64,000 bases of DNA from CAIYTF01 sp963664845 (GCA_963664845.1 OY761615.1:1-64000); one strand, 5' to 3'. Shown: positions 54,047-62,919, numbered from the stretch's first letter. A program made the numbers and translations. Notes: generated by a model from the sequence alone, not told the origin.

Positions 54047-55315
54047 TTACAGTAAAAAAGCTCCTATTGGACGTGCAAACATGATCATCAATACACCAAT
54101 TACCAGCGTAATAATGATTGGCACAGTACAATAGCGGAGAATGGTAAAATTATTCTTCTCTCCAACAATTTGCCCGGCAAATACCGGCAATAGCAGCGGT
54201 GGAGGCATGAGGTCACCAACACCGGCAATCAACGTAAGAGCGGAGGTTACTACAATTTCATTTGTTCCCAAAAAGGCATAAACCAACGGCACACCCAATA
54301 CTGAGGAAGCAGTGAATGCCGAGCCAAATGCAGGCATAATTACCGCAATGGCAGGATAGAGCATAGCTTTGGGGAGATCGAGCAAGGCAACGGCAATGAA
54401 TCCCCTTACTCCCGTCATTGTCATTATTTGGACAAACATACCCACACCCACCAGTATAGTTAGTATAGGCATTGACTCCCGCAACGCTTCTCTTATCATG
54501 GTGTCCAGCTTAAATTTTTCACCGGTGCCAAAACCAATGAGGGCTCCGATCAGAAATATCAGTGGTATACCAATATCGGGGATAACACGTGCGAACACCC
54601 GTGTTGCAATCATCATGCCGATTACGAAAATGATGGGGACAAATAGTTTGAACCCGTGCGTAGGCAATACCGTAGGAGGAAGCTTTGCCAGCACCTCGTC
54701 AATGTTGAATTTGCGCAGATACCGCATCCTGAAATACAGCGCTGTCAATATTGCAGCCGGGAAAGTTGCAAGGATCAGAGGTTTTTCAAAACCGATATAC
54801 GGCATATCAACTCCACCGCCTATTATCATGACAGGAAGATTGATTGGCGGAGCTATCATCCCAAAAACTGCAGACATAGCGAGCAACGCCCCTACTGCCG
54901 GGATTGGCATTCCCATAGCCAGCAATGCAGGAGCCACCAATGCACCGGTTGTCAACACGCAAGTGGAAGATATCCCGGTAAGCATGCCTGGGAACATAAT
55001 GAAGAAAACCATAAGGACGATAAGCAGCGTAGGATATTTATGAAGCCGTGTTATTATCCCAAAATTGATTGAGGCAAGAGCACCGGTTGCATTTACAACT
55101 TTCATGAACACCATAGCCGTAAACACAATAAGTATCGGATCCAGAAAAGCAATACTCCCCTCCACAAGATGCCTTACTGGAATACCTGCCTGCCCGGCAA
55201 CGGCACCAAGTACTGCACTCAACGCCAAAGCTACCCCGGAAGGCAGTTTCAACAGAAAAACTGCCAGTGCAAAAGAAACGATCATAACAAGTAAAACAAG
55301 CAATTCGTTGGACAT
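54047..55315 (-). CDS. DctM-like (TRAP large-subunit type) permease
   Basis: The 422-residue polytopic inner-membrane protein has about 11-12 helices. It matches the DctM/ion-transporter superfamily: PGMLTGISSTCVLTTGALVAPALLA, then FGMIAPPINLPVMIIGG, and a second repeat half, MPAFGSAFTASSVLGVPLVYAF and GVGDLMPPPLLLPVFAG. Classical TRAP systems also need a DctP binding protein and a DctQ subunit; neither is seen here, only a 48-residue two-TM protein. In context it probably imports glutamate or short glutamyl peptides. It lies 10 nt downstream of the outer-membrane barrel gene. Confidence 0.8.
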   Translation of the reverse strand: MSNELLVLLVMIVSFALAVFLLKLPSGVALALSAVLGAVAGQAGIPVRHLVEGSIAFLDPILIVFTAMVFMKVVNATGALASINFGIITRLHKYPTLLIVLMVFFIMFPGMLTGISSTCVLTTGALVAPALLAMGMPIPAVGALLAMSAVFGMIAPPINLPVMIIGGGVDMPYIGFEKPLILATFPAAILTALYFRMRYLRKFNIDEVLAKLPPTVLPTHGFKLFVPIIFVIGMMIATRVFARVIPDIGIPLIFLIGALIGFGTGEKFKLDTMIREALRESMPILTILVGVGMFVQIMTMTGVRGFIAVALLDLPKAMLYPAIAVIMPAFGSAFTASSVLGVPLVYAFLGTNEIVVTSALTLIAGVGDLMPPPLLLPVFAGQIVGEKNNFTILRYCTVPIIITLVIGVLMIMFARPIGAFLL

Positions 55316-55325
55316 ATTTTTCCTG

Positions 55326-56609
55326 TTAGAAAGAGATTTGGAAATCCAACATATACCGGTTCACTCCGAATCTGTCTTCTGAAGAACTTATGGAACCGCT
55401 ATTATTAACATCAAAAGCTTTATCATTGGGTATCACACGGCCATATCTGAATTGCATTTGTGCATTCCTGGATAAGGTATAATAAACCTTAATGGCCCAT
55501 TCATCATCCATAGAATTATAACCATCATTGTTTATATACTCATTCACGTTCGTATACTGAAACTGTAAACGAACCTTTGGGAGAAAATAGGGTATAAAAT
55601 ATATTCTTGAATACCATATCCGGCATCCCTCAAGGTTTCTGTTGGAATGCGGCTGATCACCGCCAATTTCTCCATTTACATATCCTGTTCTTTCACCCCA
55701 GAAAAAGCTTGGATATGGGGGACTGAATTGTTCGATATCTGCCGTGTTTTTATCGTCGCCTTGGTATGCAGCATATTTTGACTCGATCTTAATTGATTTG
55801 AACGGTCCAAAACTGAACCGGTAAGCGGCTCCACCCATATAGCCAATTCCGGCTTTGTTAGGAGTGCCAGGTGCAGTACTGAATTTTTGATAGGCAAATT
55901 CGCCAAAATATTCGAGTCTGCCGTTCAATGAAGTAGACGCTACACCGCCACCCAAAATATAGCTGTCGTTGAAATCTCCGCGGGGCTTATTTAAAAGATA
56001 ATATGCACTAATATCCTGGTTAAGGAAATCAACTCCGGCTTTCAAGACATAAATCTGGTCGCTGCCTGGATCAGGATATAAACCACTAGCGCTAACATTT
56101 TGCCCGGTTATCGCTCCGAATGCTGTAAGGCTGTAGATATCATATGCCAAATCCAAACGGCCACCATCAAATTTATCCAGGTAATAAGCTGACTCACCAA
56201 ATACAAGACCGTTACCTATTCCAAATTGTTGGCGGCCAATGCGTAAGCGTGTAGCATCAAATAGTAAAAAGTCGGAAGTATTCAACTCAGCAAATATCTG
56301 GCTTATTGCATAATGCATGCTGCCGGTGCCTGAAATATTACGGGTTGGAGCATTTGGATTATCTGTTACGGTTGAGAGTTCTGTATTAAAATCAACCATA
56401 TCGGATGCTTTTGCGGAAATATGCAGCCTTCCAAACAAACGCATATAGTTTTCTTTGTCGCGCCCATCCATGGTATTGGTAAACTGATCGCTGTACCAGC
56501 GCAACCTGAAATCACCGTCAAACTTTATTTGGGCGGGTGTTTCCGTTAGCCAAAGTACTGACACAAGCAGGAGAAGGAACGAACGGGTTGACAGAAGTAA
56601 TGTTTTCAT
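55326..56609 (-). CDS. Outer-membrane beta-barrel, porin/alginate-export-like
   Basis: The 427-residue product has a good ribosome site (AAAGGAG) and a signal peptide (MKTLLLSTRSFLLLLVSVLWLTETPAQ). The sequence alternates strands and loops (FDGDFRLRWYSDQF, LRIGRQQFGIGNGLVFG, DGGRLDLAYDIYSLTAFGA) and ends MLDFQISF, a typical barrel terminus. The pattern fits a monomeric 16-18-stranded substrate-specific porin such as the alginate-export type. In this operon it probably lets anionic glutamyl oligomers cross the outer membrane. Confidence 0.75.
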   Translation of the reverse strand: MKTLLLSTRSFLLLLVSVLWLTETPAQIKFDGDFRLRWYSDQFTNTMDGRDKENYMRLFGRLHISAKASDMVDFNTELSTVTDNPNAPTRNISGTGSMHYAISQIFAELNTSDFLLFDATRLRIGRQQFGIGNGLVFGESAYYLDKFDGGRLDLAYDIYSLTAFGAITGQNVSASGLYPDPGSDQIYVLKAGVDFLNQDISAYYLLNKPRGDFNDSYILGGGVASTSLNGRLEYFGEFAYQKFSTAPGTPNKAGIGYMGGAAYRFSFGPFKSIKIESKYAAYQGDDKNTADIEQFSPPYPSFFWGERTGYVNGEIGGDQPHSNRNLEGCRIWYSRIYFIPYFLPKVRLQFQYTNVNEYINNDGYNSMDDEWAIKVYYTLSRNAQMQFRYGRVIPNDKAFDVNNSGSISSSEDRFGVNRYMLDFQISF

Positions 56610-56620
56610 TTGTTTCTCCT

Positions 56621-58453
56621 TTACTTTGCTAAATAGATAATGCCGGAAACAGAAGGATCGTATGACAGCCCCCTACGAATGTCAATGTAGCTTAAAACCT
56701 GTCCTGTGGTATTCATTTTAAGTACAAAATCATTAAGCGTCGTACTGTTTGCTATCCAGAAATTTGATCCGTCATAACTTACGCCGGTTGGGAACTGGCT
56801 TCCTCCCGGAGATGGGATTGTGAAAGTCGTTTTCCAGGTTGAAGTGGACAGTGTATAGTCGGTAAGCGTTTTATTGGTATTATCAACACAATAGAGCGTA
56901 TTTCCAATGAACGCCAATCCCCGCGGTTCAGCGCTGGTTGTTATTATCGAATCAAGAACTGCTCCCGTTGCGGGATCAACGCGGTATATTTTGCCGCCAC
57001 TGACCGCCTGCCAGAAGAAACCGTTGCTATAGGTGAGACCTCTTAATGTACTGCTGTATTTGGGCATGGGGAACACAGTGGAACCTGTGCCATGGGCAGC
57101 ATTTGTATCACCTTCAGTTAAAGCAATTTTATAGATACTCTTGTCCGTACCGGAACAGGTTAACCACAAATCGGTCCCGTCATAGGCTATTCCCTGTGGA
57201 CTTCCTGCAGAAATCGATTTTGTGCTCCATGTGCCAATTGTTGTGCTGTCACTAATCCTCACCTGGTATATTCTGGAATAATTCTGATCAACCCAGAACA
57301 GGTATTCAATTTTTGGCGTCGCCGTCACTTCAAATGCGCCTGTTGCCGTGCCGGTTGTTCCATTCACATTCGTTATGGTCACATCACGGTAACCAATAAC
57401 AGCCAACGAATCAATTTTGAGATACATGTGCAGCAAATTCGGTGAGATCACGGTTAAAGAATCAACAGTGATATTCGATCCAAACGACACGGTTAAGCCT
57501 GCTTTGAACCCCGAACCTGCAATATTGACAGCGAAGTTGGTTCCTTTTACGCCTTTTGCCGGTGAAATGCCAGAAATTGCCGGAGGTCCGCCGGCCCGAA
57601 CATCATACGTTGACCAAACAATTGACTGCGGATATTGATAGGGGAAATCATAGCGTGATAGCTCCTTACCATTATAGTCTAACTGATAAAGATGGTCTGC
57701 CCCATCGCTGCTATTCACCAGATAGAATTTTTTTCCATCGGTTGTCAGCCCGGTGGGATAAATATTGTAGACACCCATTGGTGGTTTCGGCGATGAGAAA
57801 GCACTGTCCAGAATGAACTTCTCAAGACTATAGTAAAAGATTTTGTCTTTGGTGATATCCGTATAGTAAATCCCTTTTACTCCGCTTCTCCCATAAACAT
57901 CAGGGATTGGATTATAAAAACTTAATCCGCGGGGTTCCGGTGTATTCAATGTAATGGTTTGCAGAACCGAACCGGTTAACAAATCCAACTTATATAAAGC
58001 GGGACCTGTTGAATGGCTAACTGACCCTGTGTTCACTGCCCAAAGAGCCTGCCCGTCATAGGTTATGCCCCGGATAGTCCCTTGTTTGGTTGGTGGGGCA
58101 TCAATGGAGCGAATGACCGCTAAGGTATCAGCTTCTGCATTTACCTGCATTATTTTATCGATACTGCCGGCAAAGGAAAGCCAGAGGTACTGCCCATCAA
58201 AAGTAATTCCCTGAACACTGGTATCGGCAGCAATAGAATTTAGTGACCAACGTTTTATTTCCTTCATGTCATAATCAAGCATAATAACCGAATTTGAGGC
58301 GCGTTCGGTCAAATAGAAATTCCCTTTTTTGGTAATTTCCGATGGACTGGTTATACCATCATTCATGAAGGGATCACATCCAAGAACTGTGACGGAGACT
58401 ATCAGCGCAAAAACTGCGATGAAAGCATTGATTCTCACTCGTGGTTGTTTCAT
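56621..58453 (-). CDS. Lipoprotein with two beta-propeller-like domains and an IPT/TIG domain
   Basis: The 610-residue product has a lipoprotein signal with Cys26 (VSVTVLGCDP). Residues about 45-290 contain propeller-like repeats (VQGITFDGQYLWLSF, IRGITYDGQALWAVN, PTGLTTDGKKFYLVN). Residues about 295-380 form an IPT/TIG Ig-like domain (ISGISPAKGVKGTNFAVNI). Residues about 385-610 hold a second set of G(I/L)(A/T)YDG..LW repeats. No enzymatic residues are evident. As a probable surface or periplasmic lipoprotein encoded between the T9SS hydrolase candidate and the porin, it could be the SusD-like polymer-binding component (inference). Confidence 0.72.
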   Translation of the reverse strand: MKQPRVRINAFIAVFALIVSVTVLGCDPFMNDGITSPSEITKKGNFYLTERASNSVIMLDYDMKEIKRWSLNSIAADTSVQGITFDGQYLWLSFAGSIDKIMQVNAEADTLAVIRSIDAPPTKQGTIRGITYDGQALWAVNTGSVSHSTGPALYKLDLLTGSVLQTITLNTPEPRGLSFYNPIPDVYGRSGVKGIYYTDITKDKIFYYSLEKFILDSAFSSPKPPMGVYNIYPTGLTTDGKKFYLVNSSDGADHLYQLDYNGKELSRYDFPYQYPQSIVWSTYDVRAGGPPAISGISPAKGVKGTNFAVNIAGSGFKAGLTVSFGSNITVDSLTVISPNLLHMYLKIDSLAVIGYRDVTITNVNGTTGTATGAFEVTATPKIEYLFWVDQNYSRIYQVRISDSTTIGTWSTKSISAGSPQGIAYDGTDLWLTCSGTDKSIYKIALTEGDTNAAHGTGSTVFPMPKYSSTLRGLTYSNGFFWQAVSGGKIYRVDPATGAVLDSIITTSAEPRGLAFIGNTLYCVDNTNKTLTDYTLSTSTWKTTFTIPSPGGSQFPTGVSYDGSNFWIANSTTLNDFVLKMNTTGQVLSYIDIRRGLSYDPSVSGIIYLAK

Positions 58454-58467
58454 AGTGTTCTGTTTTG

Positions 58468-59655
58468 TTATTTCAATAAAATAAGTTTTATTCTTTGCAG
58501 GGAATTGCTCCCTGTCAGCGTTCCAAAATAAATGCCTGAAGGCAATGAAGATGCATCAAAACGAAATGTATGCTTACCTGCTGCAAGATACCCCTCATGT
58601 ATTGTTTGTATGGTTCTTCCCAGTATATCTCTGATGGAAAGGGTTACTAAATCTCCGGTCATTATTGAAACAGAAATGGTTGTACCCGGGTTAAAAGGGT
58701 TTGGAAAAGCTTCAATCAGATTATATGACTTTGATTGGCTTGGTTCTTTTGCAATTTCCGTCGGTTGTGAGAACGTTTTAATTATCGCATTTGCGGTTTT
58801 TCTTAATTTGGTCGTGTCAAAGCGCAGAGGTTGATCGTGTTCGATGTGAACAAATTTTTTGTTGTTGCTGTTGGACCATAATCCTTCTTTATTCGTTGTA
58901 GCACCCAGTTGATTCAGTGAATTATACGTTGAGTAGCTGAAAACTCCGGTCGTAAAACCTTGCTGGACATAATTATCCCGGAGTGTATAATACAGGGCTG
59001 AAGGGTATAGAGTACCGTTGCTTATCACTGCATTTGGATAACCGGCGTATTGCGGGCTTGAGCCGTCAAAGCCATGGATCTGCACTGCTATTGCATTGGC
59101 ATCTGTCTTATGTGCCGTATAGAACATGGAAGCGGTTACGTGGGCCATATCTGATGAACTGTCTGAATTCGCATAGCGGTGAGTCCCCGCCATCATGAAC
59201 CACTTTGCTTTAGTGCCCAAAAATACTTTTATCGCCATGCTCCAGGTATAGCGATCCCATAGAGGGTGCGGTGCTTCAATTGCAAGATCATTAGATGTTT
59301 TCGGGTTATAAATGAACGTTCCCCAACCGAGTTTAATGGGATAATTCTCTTTTACCAAATAGAGTGTGTCACTCGTAGGTGTATTTAAGAACCTGCTGAT
59401 GGTATAGTCGAAGGGTGCGAGTAAGGTCTGTATATCGGAGAAATTGCCCGCATTCATTTGTGAAAACACAGATTGAAAAACGCTCATCTGGGCGGTGGTT
59501 GGTATAACAAACTTGTTTGTCCCAATGCCGGGGATGTGGTCAACAATATCAACAATTGTGGTCTCAATATTCCCTGTAACAGTTGTCTGAGCCCATAACC
59601 CCTGACAGGCCAAAACGATAAACGCCAGAAAAAGCGGAATTCTCAGGAATCGCAT
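58468..59655 (-). CDS. T9SS-sorted putative metal-dependent hydrolase, first gene of the sigma-54 operon
   Basis: The start at 59655 is fixed by the signal peptide (MRFLRIPLFLAFIVLACQGLWAQ) and by the sigma-54 promoter at 59752-59767, whose transcript would begin near 59741; an ATG at 59808 lies upstream of that. The 395-residue product has a domain I do not recognise (about 25-300) with clustered polar residues that could bind metal: His130 and Asp134 (EAPHPLWD), His159 (AGTHR), His172 (SDMAH), His194 (QIHGFD), His270 and His273 (HIEHD). Residues 313-395 are a T9SS sorting domain (EAFPNPFNPGTTISV). I infer a surface hydrolase for the same polymer the operon serves. Confidence 0.65.
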   Translation of the reverse strand: MRFLRIPLFLAFIVLACQGLWAQTTVTGNIETTIVDIVDHIPGIGTNKFVIPTTAQMSVFQSVFSQMNAGNFSDIQTLLAPFDYTISRFLNTPTSDTLYLVKENYPIKLGWGTFIYNPKTSNDLAIEAPHPLWDRYTWSMAIKVFLGTKAKWFMMAGTHRYANSDSSSDMAHVTASMFYTAHKTDANAIAVQIHGFDGSSPQYAGYPNAVISNGTLYPSALYYTLRDNYVQQGFTTGVFSYSTYNSLNQLGATTNKEGLWSNSNNKKFVHIEHDQPLRFDTTKLRKTANAIIKTFSQPTEIAKEPSQSKSYNLIEAFPNPFNPGTTISVSIMTGDLVTLSIRDILGRTIQTIHEGYLAAGKHTFRFDASSLPSGIYFGTLTGSNSLQRIKLILLK

Positions 59656-59751
59656 TTTGAATTCCTGAGCATTTTTCGGTTTTCTGAACTTCTGTTGCGT
59701 TATTTTCGAAATGATCAATGTAATACGATGTTGTTTGTGATTGACTGGTAG

Positions 59752-59767
59752 AGCAATTTCAGTACCA
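59752..59767 (-). promoter_or_regulatory. Sigma-54 promoter of the eleven-gene PGA operon
   Basis: On the minus strand the sequence reads TGGTAC-TGAAA-TTGCT. GG (-24) and GC (-12) are exactly 12 bp apart, with one change from the TGGCAC-N5-TTGC(A/T) consensus. The predicted start is near 59741, giving a leader of about 85 nt before the ATG at 59655. Confidence 0.8.
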
Positions 59768-59801
59768 AAAAAAATCTTCAATTTTGACGATATTTTACCC
59801 A

Positions 59802-59820
59802 TTCTCATTATTATTGAGAA
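59802..59820. promoter_or_regulatory. Candidate upstream activator site 1
   Basis: TTCTCA (59802-59807) and TGAGAA (59815-59820) form a perfect inverted repeat with a 7-nt spacer. It lies about 60-80 bp upstream of the predicted start of the operon transcript, usual for an NtrC-type enhancer. Confidence 0.45.
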
Positions 59821-59831
59821 AATAGCTCACA

Positions 59832-59856
59832 AAAATGGGAGATATTTGCCCATTTT
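59832..59856. promoter_or_regulatory. Candidate upstream activator site 2
   Basis: AAAATGGG (59832-59839) and CCCATTTT (59849-59856) are perfect 8-bp arms with a 9-nt spacer. A further CCCATT half-site is at 59798-59803. The dyad lies 60-85 bp upstream of the kinase transcript start and 90-115 bp upstream of the operon start, so one site could serve both sigma-54 promoters. Confidence 0.5.
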
Positions 59857-59888
59857 GGATATTTTATGTTCAAATTAACGCTTTTTTC

Positions 59889-59904
59889 TGGCACTCGACT
59901 TGCA
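59889..59904 (+). promoter_or_regulatory. Sigma-54 promoter of the histidine kinase-regulator operon
   Basis: TGGCAC-TCGAC-TTGCA is a perfect match to the sigma-54 consensus, with GG and GC 12 bp apart. The transcript should begin near 59915, just before the ATG at 59929. Since the second gene encodes a sigma-54 activator, the pair is probably autoactivated. Confidence 0.85.
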
Positions 59905-59928
59905 CTATTAATAAAATATAAATTACGG

Positions 59929-61452
59929 ATGAATCGAATTTTGCGAAATAAAAAAAGATGGCTGCTGGCAGCATTTTTGCTTCTGGTTTTCATCGCGGTT
60001 TTTGTTGGAGTAACAGTACACTTTGTCAATTCCTGGACAAATGAAATAATTTCCGAAAAAATGACGGCATGCGTTCAGGTGGTGGAAAGCATCCAAAATT
60101 CCTCCGAAAAATATATCGACAGTTTGCATAAAGCAGGCGTTTTCAACAGGAATACTCTCACTGAGTCTATTTCGGACAAAGTGGATTCGGACCTAAAGCG
60201 TATTACATCGAGAGTACTTACTGACTTACCAGGAATGGAAGGCGGGTTCTACTTCCCGGAAATTGGGAAATTCCTCGGATATGACTATCCAACTTCTCCC
60301 CCACCTATACCGGTTTACGGCCCACCGCCCCGTTCATACGATATTATACTGGAACAATTAAAGGTATGTATTGAGACCAAACAGCAGGTAACTCACGTCC
60401 ACCAATTCGATCCGGCCATTTTCCCTCTGACCACCAAGCCCATTTTCCGCAATGGAGAAGTAATCGGAGGTATCTGGGCGCGTGTACACCTTGAGCGGGA
60501 AATGCCTGTAGCAAAAATTCGCAGTTTCTTCAGTTCAACCGCAATAATTGCAATGGTAGGCTTTCTCCTCGTGGCTTTTGCCTTCTTCCGTTTCAGGAGG
60601 AACCTAAATTTATTGAAAATGGATATTGCCCGGATTGAAGAGAATCCTGAATATCGTATCAAGGAATTGCCAGGAGTTTTTGGTTCCATTGGCGGCTACG
60701 TGAATAAAATGGTTTCAACCCTTTCCAGCGAGCATGAGCAGAGGCAAAAACTCGAACGTGAATTGATTCAAAAAGATAAAATGGCCACTCTGGGCAGCCT
60801 GATCTCCGGTGTTGTCCATGAGGTAAAAACACCGCTGGCAATAATTAAAACCAGGATCCAGATTTGGCAACAGGAAATCCGCAAGGATCAGTTGCAAAAG
60901 AACAAATTGCTGGATACTGAATCCTTTCAAATGGTGGTGGATGAAATTGACAGGCTTACAAGGTTGGTTAAAAGATTATTGGCTTTTTCAAAGTCGGTTT
61001 CACCTGATTTTCAACCGCTCAACCTGCATGATGTATTCCAGCGCGCGGCCTCGATGGTGCTGGTCAATCATGATTTTGAACTGAAAACAAACTTTGCACA
61101 TGACGTTCCTTTAATCCGGGGTGATGCAGGTGCAATCGAACAAGTGTTTATAAATGTGTTGAATAATGCGATTGAATCGATGCCCATGGGAGGATCAGTG
61201 ACATGCGAAACCATCAGGGATAATGAGAATAAAACAGTCATCATTTTAATAAAAGATGAAGGGAGCGGAATTCCTGACAATATGCATCTTAAAATATTGG
61301 AACCTTTTTTTACCACAAAATCGCAAGGCGTTGGGTTGGGGCTATCTATTTGCAAAGAGATCATTATTTCGCATAATGGTAAAATGGAGTTCCTCAACAA
61401 TTCACCCCACGGAGCAATAGTGAAAATAGTATTACCTTTAAAGAGCAACTAA
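59929..61452 (+). CDS. Sensor histidine kinase
   Basis: The start at 59929 is preferred because the sigma-54 promoter would begin transcription near 59915; the ATG at 59866 lies upstream of that promoter. The 507-residue kinase has TM1 at about 11-32. A periplasmic sensor domain follows (about 33-202, with an SPPPIPVYGPPPRSYD stretch and IGGIWARVHLE), then TM2 at about 203-221. A HAMP-like or linker region leads to HisKA with the phospho-acceptor His297 (VVHEVKTPL). The HATPase part has NVLNNAIESM, DEGSGIP and GVGLGLSICKEI. It would phosphorylate the regulator encoded 1 nt downstream, presumably on sensing glutamate or glutamyl oligomers in the periplasm (inference). Confidence 0.92.
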   Translation: MNRILRNKKRWLLAAFLLLVFIAVFVGVTVHFVNSWTNEIISEKMTACVQVVESIQNSSEKYIDSLHKAGVFNRNTLTESISDKVDSDLKRITSRVLTDLPGMEGGFYFPEIGKFLGYDYPTSPPPIPVYGPPPRSYDIILEQLKVCIETKQQVTHVHQFDPAIFPLTTKPIFRNGEVIGGIWARVHLEREMPVAKIRSFFSSTAIIAMVGFLLVAFAFFRFRRNLNLLKMDIARIEENPEYRIKELPGVFGSIGGYVNKMVSTLSSEHEQRQKLERELIQKDKMATLGSLISGVVHEVKTPLAIIKTRIQIWQQEIRKDQLQKNKLLDTESFQMVVDEIDRLTRLVKRLLAFSKSVSPDFQPLNLHDVFQRAASMVLVNHDFELKTNFAHDVPLIRGDAGAIEQVFINVLNNAIESMPMGGSVTCETIRDNENKTVIILIKDEGSGIPDNMHLKILEPFFTTKSQGVGLGLSICKEIIISHNGKMEFLNNSPHGAIVKIVLPLKSN

Positions 61453-61453
61453 T

Positions 61454-62833
61454 ATGAGTAAAAGTAAAGTAATCCTGATTGTTGATGATGAGGTTGCCAT
61501 GCGGCGCAATATCGTCGATCTCCTCTCGGCTGACGGTTACATAACATTTGAAGCCGGCGATGGACTGCAGGCCATTGAATTGGTCAAGTTTAACAATCCC
61601 TCGTTGATACTTCTGGACATTAATCTTCCAAAACTGGACGGTCTTGCCACGTTACAGGAAATCAAAACGCTCAATCCGGATATTCCGGTCATTATATTCA
61701 CTGCATATGGAACAAGCGAACGCGCAATTGAAGCAATGAAGTGCGGTGCATTCGACTATATGGAAAAGCCGTTCGATCTTGAAGAATTCAAAATGGCCGT
61801 TTACCGGGCGCTCAATTATGGCGATCTGTGCGATGAGGTTAAACAACTTAAGTCCAAATTCAGTAATCAGGATGCTGCCATCACCGAACCAATGATAATT
61901 GGACGAAGCCTGAAAATGCAGCAAATCTTTAAACTTGTTGGCAAAGTGGCTGCAACAGATGCAACCGTGCTAATTGAAGGCGAAAGCGGAACAGGAAAAG
62001 AGCTGGTAGCAGATGCAATCCAGCGGCATTCACTGCGCAGTAAACAACCATTCATCAAGGTGAATTGCGGCGGGTTGGCAGAAACCCTTCTTGAAAGTGA
62101 AATGTTTGGTCACGAAAAGGGAGCCTTTACCGGTGCCGCCAACTCACGTCAGGGACGATTTGAACTGGCCGACAGAGGCACTATCTTCCTTGATGAGATC
62201 AACAACATGTCGCAACCACTTCAGGTAAGGCTCCTTCGCGTTCTCCAAAATCATTCATTCGAACGCGTAGGAGGTAAACAGACAATCAAAGTAAATGTGC
62301 GGGTGATTGCTGCCTCCAACAGAAATATTGAAACGGAGGTAAGTGAGGGACGGTTCAGAGAGGATTTGTATTACAGGCTCAACGTAGTAAGGATCACCAT
62401 TCCCCCGCTTAGGGAACATCCTGAGGATATCCCTCTTTTGGTTGATCATTTTCTCAAAAAATACAATCCTTCAGGACAAATTGTAGCCTCGCCGGACAGT
62501 ATGTTCGCACTTACCAATTATCATTGGCCGGGAAATGTCAGGGAACTTGAAAACATTATCCACAGCGCAGTTGTGATGGCCAGAGAAAATATAATCACCC
62601 CTGATCTTTTCCCCAGCAAACTTCACACCAGCGATGACATCGTGTCTGTGGATGAAAAACTGAAAAAAGGTGAATCACTTAACGATATTCTTGACAATAT
62701 TGAACGGACTATCATGCTCAAGACGTTGGAAGAGAATAACTGGAGCCGTACACAAACTGCTGAAAAGCTCCGGATCAACAGGCGCCAGCTCTATGCCAAA
62801 ATGAAACAGTATAGCCTTGAAAAGGGCAAATAA
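61454..62833 (+). CDS. NtrC-family sigma-54-dependent response regulator
   Basis: The 459-residue product has a receiver domain with DDE at 11-13 and phospho-acceptor Asp55 (LLDINLP). The AAA+ domain has GESGTGKE at 176-183, the sigma-54-contacting GAFTGA at 223-228 and DEIN at 247-250. A C-terminal Fis-type helix-turn-helix follows (NNWSRTQTAEKLRINRRQLYAKM). When phosphorylated it should oligomerise on enhancer sites and open sigma-54 promoters. Two such promoters, with dyad symmetry between them, sit in front of its own operon. It starts 1 nt after the kinase stop. Confidence 0.95.
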   Translation: MSKSKVILIVDDEVAMRRNIVDLLSADGYITFEAGDGLQAIELVKFNNPSLILLDINLPKLDGLATLQEIKTLNPDIPVIIFTAYGTSERAIEAMKCGAFDYMEKPFDLEEFKMAVYRALNYGDLCDEVKQLKSKFSNQDAAITEPMIIGRSLKMQQIFKLVGKVAATDATVLIEGESGTGKELVADAIQRHSLRSKQPFIKVNCGGLAETLLESEMFGHEKGAFTGAANSRQGRFELADRGTIFLDEINNMSQPLQVRLLRVLQNHSFERVGGKQTIKVNVRVIAASNRNIETEVSEGRFREDLYYRLNVVRITIPPLREHPEDIPLLVDHFLKKYNPSGQIVASPDSMFALTNYHWPGNVRELENIIHSAVVMARENIITPDLFPSKLHTSDDIVSVDEKLKKGESLNDILDNIERTIMLKTLEENNWSRTQTAEKLRINRRQLYAKMKQYSLEKGK

Positions 62834-62887
62834 CTTCCCCGTCATCTGCAGCCTGTTCATAACCCACGCAATGCAATAATCAAAAAA

Positions 62888-62919
62888 AATGGCTGATCTC
62901 CGCAAGGTGATCAGCCATT
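62888..62919 (-). terminator. Terminator of the right-edge dockerin-like gene
   Basis: A perfect 11-bp stem, AATGGCTGATC (62888-62898) and GATCAGCCATT (62909-62919), is followed on the minus strand by eight T residues. It may also stop the plus-strand kinase-regulator transcript, though with no T-run on that side. The stem core matches the terminator at 1793-1823. Confidence 0.85.

Noticed and set aside
54369..55043. 224-codon plus-strand frame opposite the DctM-like permease
   Set aside because: It is the antisense shadow of a membrane protein gene, repetitive in composition with no domain; the permease on the other strand is well supported.
59866..59928. Upstream ATG extending the histidine kinase by 21 codons
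   Set aside because: It lies upstream of the perfect sigma-54 promoter at 59889-59904, so the promoter would sit inside the coding sequence.
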